A DNA stretch of 64,000 bases from Lysobacter sp. Root494 (GTDB lineage: Bacteria > Pseudomonadota > Gammaproteobacteria > Xanthomonadales > Xanthomonadaceae): positions 62,553 to 126,552 of the forward strand of contig NZ_LMFH01000005.1 of the NCBI RefSeq assembly GCF_001427225.1. Direction: 5' to 3'. Shown here piece after piece: positions 43,600 to 53,835 of the stretch; positions within the stretch are counted from its first letter, which is position 1; each line of letters begins with the position of its first letter. The notes under the pieces are model-generated. The model saw only the letters and a program-made list of their open reading frames with translations, was not told the DNA's origin and searched no databases. The position numbers were made by a program, and so were the translations under genes.

Positions 43600-44499
43600 A
43601 TGTTCGACACCACGCCAACCCTCGACTGCAACGGCCGCATGCTCGTCCTCGATCGCGTACGCGTCATGGGCATCGTCAACGTCACGCCGGATTCGTTCTC
43701 CGATGGGGGCGAACACGCAACGCTGGATGCAGCGGTCGCGCACGGCGTGAAGCTCGCGGAAGAGGGGGCCGACATCCTCGACATCGGCGGCGAATCGACG
43801 CGGCCCGGTGCGGACGAAGTCAGTGTCGAGGAAGAGTTGCGCCGCATTATTCCCGTGATCGAGCGGCTGGCAAAGCAGACCACCGTCCCGATCAGCATCG
43901 ATACGTCCAAACCCGAAGTCATGCGCGACGCCATCGCGGCCGGCGCCAGCATGATCAACGACGTCTACGCACTGCGCCGCGAAGGCGCGCTCGACGCCGC
44001 GGCCGAACTCGGGGTTCCCGTGGTGCTGATGCACATGCAGGGCGAACCGCGCTCGATGCAGGCCGCGCCGCAGTACGACGACGTGGTCGCGGAAGTGCAC
44101 CGCTTCCTCGCCGAACGCATCTTCGCCGCGGAAATGGCCGGCATCGCCAAGAAAAAGATCATCGTCGATCCCGGCTTCGGCTTCGGGAAGAACCGCGAAC
44201 ACAACCTCATGCTGCTCGCGCAGCTCGAACGCTTTGCCGAACTCGGCGTGCCGCTGCTGGCGGGACTTTCGCGCAAGAAGACGATCGGGGACATCACCGG
44301 CCGCGAGGATGCGCACGATCGCGTCTTCGGCTCGGTGGCGGCCCACGTGATCGCGGCACAACGCGGCGCGAAGCTGGTACGCGTGCACGACGTCGCCGCA
44401 ACCGTCGACGCGCTCAAGGTGTGGAACGCGGTCGCCGCGTTGCCCCCGCCGAAAACGAAGCCCGCAAGTCCGGGCATCCGCTGGCCCGACGACGACTGA
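43600..44499 (+). CDS. folP: Dihydropteroate synthase
   Basis: 299 residues. It joins dihydropterin pyrophosphate and p-aminobenzoate to dihydropteroate, the sulphonamide target. Signatures: VMGIVNVTPDSFSDGGEH, GADILDIGGESTRPGA, DTSKPEVMRDAI, IIVDPGFGFGKNREHN and LSRKKTIGDITGRE. The conserved position after ftsH fits, but the usual following glmM is absent. The C-terminal end is slightly extended (PPPKTKPASPG). Confidence 0.97.
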   Translation: MFDTTPTLDCNGRMLVLDRVRVMGIVNVTPDSFSDGGEHATLDAAVAHGVKLAEEGADILDIGGESTRPGADEVSVEEELRRIIPVIERLAKQTTVPISIDTSKPEVMRDAIAAGASMINDVYALRREGALDAAAELGVPVVLMHMQGEPRSMQAAPQYDDVVAEVHRFLAERIFAAEMAGIAKKKIIVDPGFGFGKNREHNLMLLAQLERFAELGVPLLAGLSRKKTIGDITGREDAHDRVFGSVAAHVIAAQRGAKLVRVHDVAATVDALKVWNAVAALPPPKTKPASPGIRWPDDD

Positions 44500-44514
44500 G
44501 CGCTCCGCTTCGAC

Positions 44515-44740
44515 TTGTGCACAACGGCTGTGGGCAAGCTGCGAGTACATCCTGTGGACAAGTGGCTGCCGCCCAGACGTGACGGGGCTGTCAAGCGGAT
44601 TGGTCAAATTTTCACCAACCGCGGCGATAATTTTTTCTGGTCATTTTTTGGCCAAACCGCTTGACACGCTTGTCCTGCAAGGCGCGCATGCGTTTGTCCA
44701 CAGGATGTACCAACAGCTTGCCCACAGGCGTTGTGGGCAA
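44515..44740. promoter_or_regulatory. Large dyad-symmetric element with DnaA-box-like nonamers
   Basis: A dyad with a single exact axis at 44627.5 spans about 220 bases. Matched blocks: 44521-44537 with 44718-44734, 44551-44561 with 44694-44704, and 44589-44598 with 44657-44666, all equidistant from the axis. TTGTCCACA-type nonamers lie at 44553-44561 (minus) and 44694-44702, TTGCCCACA-type at 44529-44537 (minus), 44718-44726 and 44732-44740 (minus), plus TTGTGCACA at 44515. The centre (44601-44655) is AT-rich with runs of T. A DnaA-binding site, protein-binding or replication role is suggested, not proven. Confidence 0.7.
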
Positions 44741-44765
44741 ATGCACGGGCGCGATGCCGAAGCGC

Positions 44766-45194
44766 TCAATCCAGGAACGCCGGCGTCCACAGTTGCGACC
44801 AGCGCGCGAGCTTGGCGTCCGGCGCCAACTGTTGTGGTGATGCCGCGACTTCGGCAGCGAACAGCTCGCGTTCGTCGAAGCTGTTGCGGTTGATCGCGCC
44901 ACGCAAAACCCCGTCAGCGCCCGTGGAGGCGGCGGCGACGAGCACGCCGCAGTGGCCGCAGAAGAGGAATTCGGCCTGGCCCGATCCCTGCCGATAGCGG
45001 CGCAGCGCATCCGAAGCGGTAATACGAAGCCGTCCGGCCGCATCGGATATCCACGCGGCACGGTGCCGCATGCAGAAGTCGCAGTCGCAGGCGCGCGGGG
45101 TGAAGTCGGGCAGCGCGCGCTGCGTCGCGAAGGCGAATTGCACGGCGCCGCAATGGCAGCCGCCGTGATGCGCCGGAGTGGTTGGATCAGTCAC
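44766..45194 (-). CDS. GFA / CENP-V family zinc protein
   Basis: 142 residues from a GTG preceded by GGAGGTGGCGGCT. Zinc cysteines: GGCHCG, CDCDFCMRH and FCGHCGV, the pattern of the glutathione-dependent formaldehyde-activating (GFA) fold. The fold binds zinc and sometimes glutathione; the enzymatic role of most members is unproven. The gene ahead of it on the minus strand overlaps its start by 8 bases, suggesting an operon. Confidence 0.86.
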   Translation of the reverse strand: MTDPTTPAHHGGCHCGAVQFAFATQRALPDFTPRACDCDFCMRHRAAWISDAAGRLRITASDALRRYRQGSGQAEFLFCGHCGVLVAAASTGADGVLRGAINRNSFDERELFAAEVAASPQQLAPDAKLARWSQLWTPAFLD

Positions 45195-45450
45195 AGCCGC
45201 CACCTCCACCACCGTCAGTCGAATCCATGCAAAGTGAAGTGGCGTGATCCGAACCCGAGACGCCTCCGCCTTCAAGGAGCGTGCCGGCGCCCTCGACGCC
45301 AACCGTGCGAGATGGACGTCCGTGGCGCGATGCCTTCCACGCGACTACGACAAGCGCCGTAACACCAGCCAACACGACAACCCAGATCCGCAGACCTCCT
45401 CGGGGCCGCGCAACCAGCCTAACCCGCCAATCCGGGCAAATGCGATCCAC
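45187..45450 (-). CDS. Small membrane protein with Gly/Cys-rich tail
   Basis: 87 residues from a GTG with GGGAG upstream; other starts are possible. One hydrophobic span (LRIWVVVLAGVTALVVVAW) follows a basic N-terminus, then a mixed linker and a C-terminal end DSTDGGGGGGCD, the kind of tail seen on small envelope proteins of unclear role. It overlaps the following GFA gene by 8 bases, which supports it being real. I do not recognise the family. Confidence 0.5.
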   Translation of the reverse strand: MDRICPDWRVRLVARPRGGLRIWVVVLAGVTALVVVAWKASRHGRPSRTVGVEGAGTLLEGGGVSGSDHATSLCMDSTDGGGGGGCD

Positions 45451-45560
45451 CCCGCACTCCCGCATGCTGCCCTGCGCCATCCGCCTCTGTGGCACATCGC
45501 ATTGCCCCGGTCGATGGCTCACTATGTGCGCTCCGTTCGTCCGTCAGATACGAGGGTTGT

Positions 45561-46988
45561 ATGCAGGCATGGCTCCGGCGCAAGGACATCAACCAGGTCA
45601 CGGTGCATGAGGAAGGGCGCCGGCTGGTGCCCACCCTGGGTTGGCCTCATCTGGTCGCACTGGGCATCGGCGCCATCGTCGGCACGGGTATCTACACGCT
45701 GATCGGCGTGGGCGCGAACCTTGCCGGCCCGGGCGTGCTGCTGTCGTTCCTGGTGGCGGGCGTGGTCTGCGCCTGCGCCGCGCTGGCGTACGCCGAGATG
45801 GCCACGATGATGCCGGCTGCAGGCAGCGCGTATACCTACAGCTACATCGCACTTGGGGAAACGATTGCCTGGATCGTAGGCTGGAGCCTGATCCTCGAAT
45901 ACACGCTGGTGGTGAGCACGGTCGCGGTCGGCTGGTCCGGATATGCGGTCGGCTTCCTCAAGGGCGTCGGCGTCGATCTTCCGCAGGCATTGACGGTCGG
46001 GCCGCACGCCGGTGGCTTCGTCAACCTGCCTGCCATCGCGATCACCTGGGTCGTCGCTGGCGCATTGATCGTCGGTACCCGCGAGAGCGCAACGCTCAAC
46101 GCGATCCTGGTGGTGGCGAAGCTGCTGGCCCTCGGAGTATTCGTCGCGGTCGCGTTGCCGGCATTCGATGCGTCCAATCTGCATCCGTTCATGCCGTACG
46201 GATTCGCTGAATCGGCCGGTCCCGACAACGTCAAGCACGGCGTGATGGCGGCGGCGGCGATCATCTTCTTCGCGTTCTACGGCTTCGACGCGATCTCCAC
46301 CGCGGCCGAGGAAACCAAGAACCCCGGCCGCGACCTCTCGATCGGCATCGTCGGTTCGATGATCGGCTGCACGCTGATCTACATGGTCGTGGCATTGGCC
46401 GCGGTCGGTGCCATGCATTACACCGTCTTCGGCCAGAGTCCCGAACCGCTGGCGCTGATCATGCGCGAACTCGGACACGGCGCGGCGGCGAAGATCGTTG
46501 CCGCTGCGGCGGTGGTGGCGCTGCCGACCGTGCTGCTGGCGTTCTTCTACGGACAGAGCCGCATCTTCTTCGTGATGTCGCGCGACGGCCTGCTGCCGCG
46601 CAGCCTGTCGAAGGTCGGCAAGCGCGGCACGCCGGTGGTGATCACGGTGTTCACTGCAGTCGTGACCTCGGCATTGGCCGGCGTGGCGCGCCTCGATGAA
46701 ATCGCCGCGCTGGCGAATGCCGGCACGCTGATCGCCTTCATCGCGGTCGCCGCCTGCCTGTTGGTGCTGCGCAAGCGCGATCCGCATCGCACGCGTGTTT
46801 TCCGCGCGCCGCTGGCATGGCTGGTCGGGCCGCTCGCGATCCTCGGCTGTGCGTACCTGTTCTCGAGCCTGCCGACCCGGACCCAGCTCTGGTGCCTGTT
46901 GTGGAACGCGTTCGGGCTGCTGGTCTATCTGGTGTACGCGCGGAGGAACAGCCTGCTGGCGAAGTTCTCACCGCAGGCGGCTGGTTAG
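45561..46988 (+). CDS. APC superfamily cationic amino acid permease
   Basis: 475 residues with about twelve membrane spans. The first span GWPHLVALGIGAIVGTGIYTLIGVGAN is the APC/CAT signature; later YAEMATMMPAAGSAYTYSYIALGE and FFAFYGFDAISTAAEETKNPGRDLSIGIVGS match CAT-type carriers. It likely takes up a basic amino acid by proton coupling, though substrate is not fixed. The start at 45561 is the first ATG before the conserved region and lies after a long leader. Confidence 0.92.
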   Translation: MQAWLRRKDINQVTVHEEGRRLVPTLGWPHLVALGIGAIVGTGIYTLIGVGANLAGPGVLLSFLVAGVVCACAALAYAEMATMMPAAGSAYTYSYIALGETIAWIVGWSLILEYTLVVSTVAVGWSGYAVGFLKGVGVDLPQALTVGPHAGGFVNLPAIAITWVVAGALIVGTRESATLNAILVVAKLLALGVFVAVALPAFDASNLHPFMPYGFAESAGPDNVKHGVMAAAAIIFFAFYGFDAISTAAEETKNPGRDLSIGIVGSMIGCTLIYMVVALAAVGAMHYTVFGQSPEPLALIMRELGHGAAAKIVAAAAVVALPTVLLAFFYGQSRIFFVMSRDGLLPRSLSKVGKRGTPVVITVFTAVVTSALAGVARLDEIAALANAGTLIAFIAVAACLLVLRKRDPHRTRVFRAPLAWLVGPLAILGCAYLFSSLPTRTQLWCLLWNAFGLLVYLVYARRNSLLAKFSPQAAG

Positions 46989-47047
46989 TTGAAGCCGCGC
47001 GCAGTCGAAGCACACATCGACTGCGCGCAACGAAGGCCGGGTAGGAA

Positions 47048-48016
47048 ATGAGCGCCGATACGCGCCCGCTCGCCATTGCAGTGATGGGCCCCACGGCGTC
47101 GGGCAAGACGGCGTATGCGCTCGAACTCGCCGAGCGTTTCGATGGCGAAATCGTCAGCGTCGATTCCGCGCTGGTGTATCGCGGCCTCGACATCGGCGCG
47201 GCGAAGCCCACTGCCGAAGAGCAGGCGGCGATCCCGCACCACATGCTCGACCTGCGCGAACCCTGGCAGCCGTATTCGGCCGCCGAATTCGCCAACGATG
47301 CGCGCAAGGTGCTCGACGACATCGCCAGCCGCGGCAAGCTCCCGATCCTCGCGGGCGGCACCGGCCTCTACTTCCACGCACTGCTGCATGGTCTGTCGGA
47401 CATGCCTGAGGCTGACGCCGAAACACGCGCGCGCATCGAAGCCGAAGCGAGCGAACGCGGCTGGGCCGCGATGCACGCCGAGCTGCAACGCATCGATTCC
47501 GAAGCAGCAACACGTATCCACGCCACCGATGCGCAGCGGATCCAGCGCGCACTGGAAGTGTTCCGCCTCTCCGGCCGAACGATCAGCGACTGGCGCCGCG
47601 CTGCGCTCAACGCGCCGCGACTGCCGTTCCGCGTGTTGAAGCTGGTGCTGGCCCCAGCCGATCGCGGCGTCCTGCACCAGCGCATCGAGCGTCGCTTCGA
47701 CGCGATGCTCGAAGCCTGCTTCCTCGACGAAGTCCGGCGTCTGCGCGCGCTGCCGCCATTGCAGGCGCTTCCGCGTCCGCTCGACTTGCCCGCATTGCGC
47801 GCCGTCGGTTACCGGCAGGCATGGGAACACCTCGACGGAGCCACCGACGCCCGCGAATTCCGCGATCGCGCCATCTTCGCCACGCGCCAGCTCGCCAAGC
47901 GCCAGCTCACCTGGCTACGGGGGGAGCTCGACGCGCGCTGGTTCGATCCCCAGCAGCAGCGCGACGCACTGGAAGAAGCCCTGCGCCTGTTTTTACCGGC
48001 GTGCCTGCCCACGTAA
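47048..48016 (+). CDS. miaA: tRNA dimethylallyltransferase
   Basis: 322 residues. It adds an isopentenyl group to A37 of UNN-reading tRNAs. P-loop [15 protein letters not shown] (14-28), [20 protein letters not shown], and [21 protein letters not shown] are characteristic. The gene opens the conserved miaA-hfq-hflX-hflKC block. Confidence 0.97.
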   Translation: MSADTRPLAIAVMGPTASGKTAYALELAERFDGEIVSVDSALVYRGLDIGAAKPTAEEQAAIPHHMLDLREPWQPYSAAEFANDARKVLDDIASRGKLPILAGGTGLYFHALLHGLSDMPEADAETRARIEAEASERGWAAMHAELQRIDSEAATRIHATDAQRIQRALEVFRLSGRTISDWRRAALNAPRLPFRVLKLVLAPADRGVLHQRIERRFDAMLEACFLDEVRRLRALPPLQALPRPLDLPALRAVGYRQAWEHLDGATDAREFRDRAIFATRQLAKRQLTWLRGELDARWFDPQQQRDALEEALRLFLPACLPT

Positions 48017-48209
48017 TGCCGGCGTTTGCCGCCGTTCCCCGATCTTCACGCCCGTTCCCGCGTGGCAGCTGCTAAAACGCGATACTGGTACCGCTCGCTT
48101 CGCGCCCGGCTGAGTTACCATCGGACGGTCGTTCGTGCGGGGACAGCACCGACGATGCGATGCGGCCGCGCCGCACGCGACCTATAACTAGAAAGAAAGT
48201 GGGGAAAAC

Positions 48210-48482
48210 ATGTCGAAGGGGCAATCCTTGCAGGACCCATTCCTGAATGCTTTGCGGCGCGAGCGCGTGCCGGTGTCGGTCTACCTGGTCAACGGCATCA
48301 AGCTGCAGGGCACGATCGAGTCGTTCGACCAGTTCGTGGTCCTGCTGCGCAATACGGTCAGCCAGATGGTCTACAAGCATGCGATTTCCACCGTCGTGCC
48401 GGCGCGCAACGTGCGCGTGGGGCCGGGTGGCGGCCATGTCCAGCCGGGTGAATCCGGTGAAGAGGGCGACGAAGCCGAGTAA
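48210..48482 (+). CDS. hfq: RNA chaperone Hfq
   Basis: 90 residues. The Sm1 and Sm2 regions are intact: [63 protein letters not shown]. It pairs small RNAs with mRNAs. The C-terminal tail is short and acidic (EEGDEAE). A hairpin and hflX follow within 95 bases. The 5' region holds a GAAAGAAAGTGGGGA ribosome site. Confidence 0.97.
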   Translation: MSKGQSLQDPFLNALRRERVPVSVYLVNGIKLQGTIESFDQFVVLLRNTVSQMVYKHAISTVVPARNVRVGPGGGHVQPGESGEEGDEAE

Positions 48483-48541
48483 GCCGGCTTCGTGGCGTTG
48501 GCCCGGCGGCATTGAAGCCGGACTCGCGCACCCCCATCCAT

Positions 48542-48564
48542 CCTTCCCCGCTCTGGGGAAGGAG
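48542..48564 (+). promoter_or_regulatory. Hairpin covering the hflX ribosome site
   Basis: CCTTCCCC pairs with GGGGAAGG (48542-48549 with 48555-48562, loop GCTCT). The right arm contains the AAGGAG that would serve as ribosome site before the hflX ATG at 48577, so the stem could hide it. Alternatively it is a short repeat related to other CCTTCCCC palindromes in the genome. Confidence 0.5.
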
Positions 48565-48576
48565 TAGAAAGGCCGA

Positions 48577-49923
48577 ATGTTTGAACGTTCCCGCAAGGGC
48601 GAACACGCGCTTCTGATCCAGCCCCATGCCGGCGGTCCGCCGGACGAAGGCCTGATGGAGGAGTTCGCGGATCTCGCCCGCTCGGCCGGCGCTACCGTCG
48701 CCGCGCTGCTCACCGCGCGCATCGACCGCCCCAATCCCGCGACGCTGGTCGGCAGCGGCAAGCTGGAGGAAATGAAGGCAGCCGCCGATGCCAGCGGTGC
48801 CGATCTCATCCTCGTCAACTTCGCGCTGTCGCCGGGCCAGGAACGCAATCTCGAGAAGGCGTTGCAGCGGCGCGTCGTCGACCGCACCGGCCTGATCCTC
48901 GACATCTTTTCCCAGCGCGCGCAGAGCGCCGAAGGCAAGCTGCAGGTCGAACTTGCGCAGCTCAAGCACATGGCCACGCGCCTGGTGCGTGGCTGGACCC
49001 ATCTCGAGCGCCAGCGCGGCGGCGCCATTGGCCTGCGTGGTCCCGGTGAGACACAGCTTGAAACCGACCGCCGCCTGTTGCAGAAGCGGCTCGAGCAGTT
49101 GCAGAAGCGTCTCGACAAGGTCGAAGTGCAGCGCACGCAGATGCGCCGCGCGCGCATGCGCAGCGAACTCCCGCGCATCGCACTGGTCGGCTATACCAAT
49201 GCCGGTAAATCGACGTTGTTCAACGCACTCACCGGCGCGGCGGCCTATGCGGCCGACCAGTTGTTCGCCACGCTGGACCCGACGGTGCGCCGCATTGCGT
49301 TGCCGGGTGGTGGTGCCGTGCTTGCGGATACGGTCGGCTTCGTCCGCGATCTTCCGCACGAGCTGGTGGCTGCATTCCGTTCGACCCTTTCGGAAGCGCG
49401 CGAAGCGGACCTGCTCCTGCATGTCGTCGACGCCGCCGATCCGCTGCGCGAGGAGCGCATCCGCCAGGTCGACGACGTGCTCGCCGACATCGGCGCGGGC
49501 GACCTGCCGCAGCTGCTCGTCTTCAACAAGATCGACCGGCTCGAACGCGAAGGCGATTCCGGCGAAGGGTGGTCCGCCCCGGAACCGCGCCATGACCATC
49601 CCGCCGAAGGTCGACAGCGCGTCTGGGTTTCGGCCCAACTCGGCCTCGGCCTGGACCTGCTGCGCAAGGCGCTCGCCGAAGTGCTCGAACTGCGCCACGT
49701 CGCCGGCGAAGTGCGGCTGCCCTCGCAGGCGGCGCGCCTGCACGCGCGCCTGCACGCTATCGGGGCGATCCGCGGGGAGAAGCACGACGAGCAGGGTTGG
49801 CTGTTGCAGGTCGACATGGCTATCGCGGACGCGCAGAAACTCTATGTGCAGGCCCATGGCGAAGCCCTGCGGCCACTGCTCGAGGCGGCCGGCGCGCTGG
49901 AAGACGAAACGGCAGGCTGGTAG
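48577..49923 (+). CDS. hflX: Ribosome-associated GTPase HflX
   Basis: 448 residues. The N-terminal HflX domain has HAGGPPDEGLMEEFADLARSA; the G domain starts ALVGYTNAGKSTLFNAL, with DTVGFVRDLPHELVAAF and NKIDRL. HflX binds the 50S subunit and rescues stalled or hibernating ribosomes under heat stress. An insert follows the G4 motif (EREGDSGEGWSAPEPRHDH) that is not always present. Confidence 0.96.
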   Translation: MFERSRKGEHALLIQPHAGGPPDEGLMEEFADLARSAGATVAALLTARIDRPNPATLVGSGKLEEMKAAADASGADLILVNFALSPGQERNLEKALQRRVVDRTGLILDIFSQRAQSAEGKLQVELAQLKHMATRLVRGWTHLERQRGGAIGLRGPGETQLETDRRLLQKRLEQLQKRLDKVEVQRTQMRRARMRSELPRIALVGYTNAGKSTLFNALTGAAAYAADQLFATLDPTVRRIALPGGGAVLADTVGFVRDLPHELVAAFRSTLSEAREADLLLHVVDAADPLREERIRQVDDVLADIGAGDLPQLLVFNKIDRLEREGDSGEGWSAPEPRHDHPAEGRQRVWVSAQLGLGLDLLRKALAEVLELRHVAGEVRLPSQAARLHARLHAIGAIRGEKHDEQGWLLQVDMAIADAQKLYVQAHGEALRPLLEAAGALEDETAGW

Positions 49924-50004
49924 CACGCCTTGTTTGAGGCCTTGTCGGCCCTCACCTAGAATCGATGCACGCCGACGGGCGTGAACGTCCCCTTTGGAGC
50001 AGGC

Positions 50005-51120
50005 ATGGCCTGGAACACCCCCGGCAGTAGCAACACCCCTTCAGGCCCCGATGGCCGCCGCCCCCAGCGTCCCCGCAAGCCGGGCGGCACGCTCGACACC
50101 CTCTTCGATTCGTTGCGTGGGCTCTTTGGCGGCGACGGCGGCAGTTCCTCGGTCTGGCGCTGGGTCGCGATCGTCTTTGGCCTGTGGCTGGTCTTCAGCA
50201 CATTCGTCCTGGTGACCGAGCAGGAGCGCGGCGTCGTCCTGCGCTTCGGCAGCTACGCGCGCATCCTCCAGCCTGGCCCGCACTTCAAGGCGCCGTGGCC
50301 GATCGAAACCGTGGAAAAGGTCAACGCCACGCAGAGCAACGCGTACAGCGAAAACGTTCCCGTGTTCACCCGCGACGGCAACATGGTGAACGTGGAAATC
50401 AACGTCCAGTACCGCATCGGCGATCCGCTGCTGTACAAGTTCGGCACGCGCGACGCCGATGAAACGCTGAAGGAAGCCGCGCAGAGCGCCGTGCGCGAAC
50501 AGGTCGGCCGTTCCGATCTCGACACGGTTCTCAACGCCCGTGGCGAATTGACCGTTGCGGTGCGCGACCACCTGCAGAAGGCGCTGCAGGCGTATCGCAC
50601 CGGCCTGGTGCTGACCGAACTCAACCTGCCCAACGCGCGCCCGCCCGACGACGTGAAAGACGCGTTCGACGAGGTGCAGCGCGCACGCGCGGAAAAGAAC
50701 ACCGCCATCAACGAAGCGCAGGCGTACGCGAAGCGCATCGTGCCGGAAGCCCGCGGTGAAGCCGCGCGCACGCGCACGGTCGCCGAAGGTTACAAGACCT
50801 CGAGCATCGCTCGCGCGACCGGCGACGCCACGCGCTTCTCGCTGCTCGTCGACCAGTACAAGGCTGCGCCTGACGTCACGCGCAAGCGCCTGTGGCTGGA
50901 AACCGTGCAGGGCGTGCTCGCCGACAATCGCACGATCGTCGGCGGCGATTCACGCCAGCTGATCTACGTGCCGATGGGAGACAAGCACGGCACCCAAGGC
51001 CCGTCGAACCCCCCGCTGCTGACGCCTGACGTCCTCTCGCCAGCCGTAAGCGCCGACTCCAATGACCCCGCGCGTCCCTCGCGCACCCCGCGCCCGACCC
51101 GCGAGGAGGACCGCCGATGA
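50005..51120 (+). CDS. hflK: HflK membrane regulator of FtsH
   Basis: 371 residues from the ATG at 50005, with TTGGAGC upstream; a GTG at 49981 is a possible earlier start. N-terminal Gly/Pro-rich cytoplasmic segment, one membrane span (VWRWVAIVFGLWLVFSTFVLV) and a band 7/SPFH domain (EQERGVVLRFGSY ... GGDSRQLIYVPMG). With HflC it forms a cage around FtsH and controls its access to substrates. Stop overlaps hflC start by 4 bases. Confidence 0.96.
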   Translation: MAWNTPGSSNTPSGPDGRRPQRPRKPGGTLDTLFDSLRGLFGGDGGSSSVWRWVAIVFGLWLVFSTFVLVTEQERGVVLRFGSYARILQPGPHFKAPWPIETVEKVNATQSNAYSENVPVFTRDGNMVNVEINVQYRIGDPLLYKFGTRDADETLKEAAQSAVREQVGRSDLDTVLNARGELTVAVRDHLQKALQAYRTGLVLTELNLPNARPPDDVKDAFDEVQRARAEKNTAINEAQAYAKRIVPEARGEAARTRTVAEGYKTSSIARATGDATRFSLLVDQYKAAPDVTRKRLWLETVQGVLADNRTIVGGDSRQLIYVPMGDKHGTQGPSNPPLLTPDVLSPAVSADSNDPARPSRTPRPTREEDRR

Positions 51121-51980
51121 GATTTTCCCTCTGGATCGCCATTGCCGTCAGCGTGCTGCTGGCCTTCCTTGGTTCGGTATTCGTCGTGCGCGAAGGCCAT
51201 AGCGCGATTGTTTTCCGTCTCGGCACGATCGTGCGTACCGACGTCGGCCCGGGCCTGCACTTCAAGGTTCCGCTGGTCGAAAGCGCGCGCGTTTTCGACC
51301 GGCGCCTCCTGGTGCTGCCGGCCGAGTCCGAGCGTTACCTCACCCAGGACAAGCAGGACGTCAGCGTCGACTTCTTCGCGCTGGGCCAGATCGAGAACCT
51401 GCAGGCCTTTTTCCGCGCCACCGGTGGCAGCGAGGACGTCGCGGTGCAGCGCGTAGCGCCGATCATCCGCGATTCGCTGCGCAACGAGATCAATGCGCGC
51501 ACGCTGCAGGAAGTCGTTTCCGGTGATCGCACCACGGTGATCGGCAGGCAGCTGAAGGCGATCAACCAGGGCGCTCAGACCTTGGGCATCAAGATCGTCG
51601 ACATCCGCATCAAGCGCATCGAACTGCCGCAGGACAGCAACGTGGTGGGCTCGGTCTACGACCAGATGCGTTCGCAGCGCAAGCAGGTCGCCAGCCAGCT
51701 GCGCGCCGAAGGCGTCGAACAGGCGCAGACGATCCGCGCGCAGGCCGACCGCGAACGCGCGGTCATCCTTGCCGAAGCCGAACGCGATGCGCAGAAGCTT
51801 CGCGGTGAAGGCGATGCCGAAGCCACGCGCCTGTACGCGCAGGCGGCCAACAAGGATCCGTCGTTCTACGCGTTCCAGCGCAGCCTCGAGGCGTATCGCG
51901 CGTCGTTCTCCGACGGGCAGAGCGTGATCGTGCTGGACCGCGACGATCCGTTCCTCCAGTACATGAAATCGGATCGCTGA
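51117..51980 (+). CDS. hflC: HflC membrane regulator of FtsH
   Basis: 287 residues. One N-terminal membrane span (LWIAIAVSVLLAFLGSVFVV) and a periplasmic SPFH/band 7 domain (REGHSAIVFRLGTIVRTDVGPGLHFKVPLVESARVFDRR; VVDIRIKRIELPQDSNVVGSVYDQMRSQRKQVASQLRAEG). It pairs with HflK to form the FtsH-regulating complex. Translation is probably coupled to hflK through the ATGA overlap. Confidence 0.97.
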   Translation: MRFSLWIAIAVSVLLAFLGSVFVVREGHSAIVFRLGTIVRTDVGPGLHFKVPLVESARVFDRRLLVLPAESERYLTQDKQDVSVDFFALGQIENLQAFFRATGGSEDVAVQRVAPIIRDSLRNEINARTLQEVVSGDRTTVIGRQLKAINQGAQTLGIKIVDIRIKRIELPQDSNVVGSVYDQMRSQRKQVASQLRAEGVEQAQTIRAQADRERAVILAEAERDAQKLRGEGDAEATRLYAQAANKDPSFYAFQRSLEAYRASFSDGQSVIVLDRDDPFLQYMKSDR

Positions 51981-52003
51981 GCCGGCGGACAGACCCTGGA
52001 ACC

Positions 52004-52195
52004 ATGACCCTGGAACTGATGTCGGCGCTGTGCCTGGTCGCCGTGATCGAGGGGCTATTCCTCTTCGTCGCGCCCCGCCGCTGGCGGCAGGCGGTCGAGC
52101 AGCTGCACCAGCTGCCGGACATCGGCCTGCGGCTCCTCGGCGGGATCTTCATCGCCATCGGCCTGGTCTCGCTGTTCCTGATCAGGCGGTTCTAG
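52004..52195 (+). CDS. DUF2065 small membrane protein (YjeT-like)
   Basis: 63 residues. Two hydrophobic stretches (MTLELMSALCLVAVIEGLFLFVAP and IGLRLLGGIFIAIGLVSLFLI) separated by RRWRQAVEQLHQLPD, the DUF2065 pattern found between hflC and purA in many gammaproteobacteria. It is a membrane protein of unknown function. Confidence 0.9.
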   Translation: MTLELMSALCLVAVIEGLFLFVAPRRWRQAVEQLHQLPDIGLRLLGGIFIAIGLVSLFLIRRF

Positions 52196-52229
52196 CCCGG
52201 CGGCTGCCGTCAATGTGCAACAGCGATGA

Positions 52230-53693
<1,464 letters not shown>

Positions 53694-53725
53694 TTGCAGA
53701 ACGCCGCTGAAGGCCGGAAGGCCGC

Positions 53726-53753
53726 AAAAGCCCCGCATTGCGGGGCTTTTTAT
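53726..53753 (+). terminator. Terminator of purA
   Basis: 11-bp stem AAAAGCCCCGC / GCGGGGCTTTT with loop ATT and a following TAT. Confidence 0.95.
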
Positions 53754-53835
53754 GTCAGAACTGTCTGACAGACACCGTTATCGCAGCGTGGCAGGATGGG
53801 CCTAGGAATGTCCGTGATTACAAGGAGAGCGTTAA

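Noticed and set aside
48358-49926. Minus-strand frame over hflX
   Set aside because: Antisense shadow; hflX has the complete GTPase motif set.
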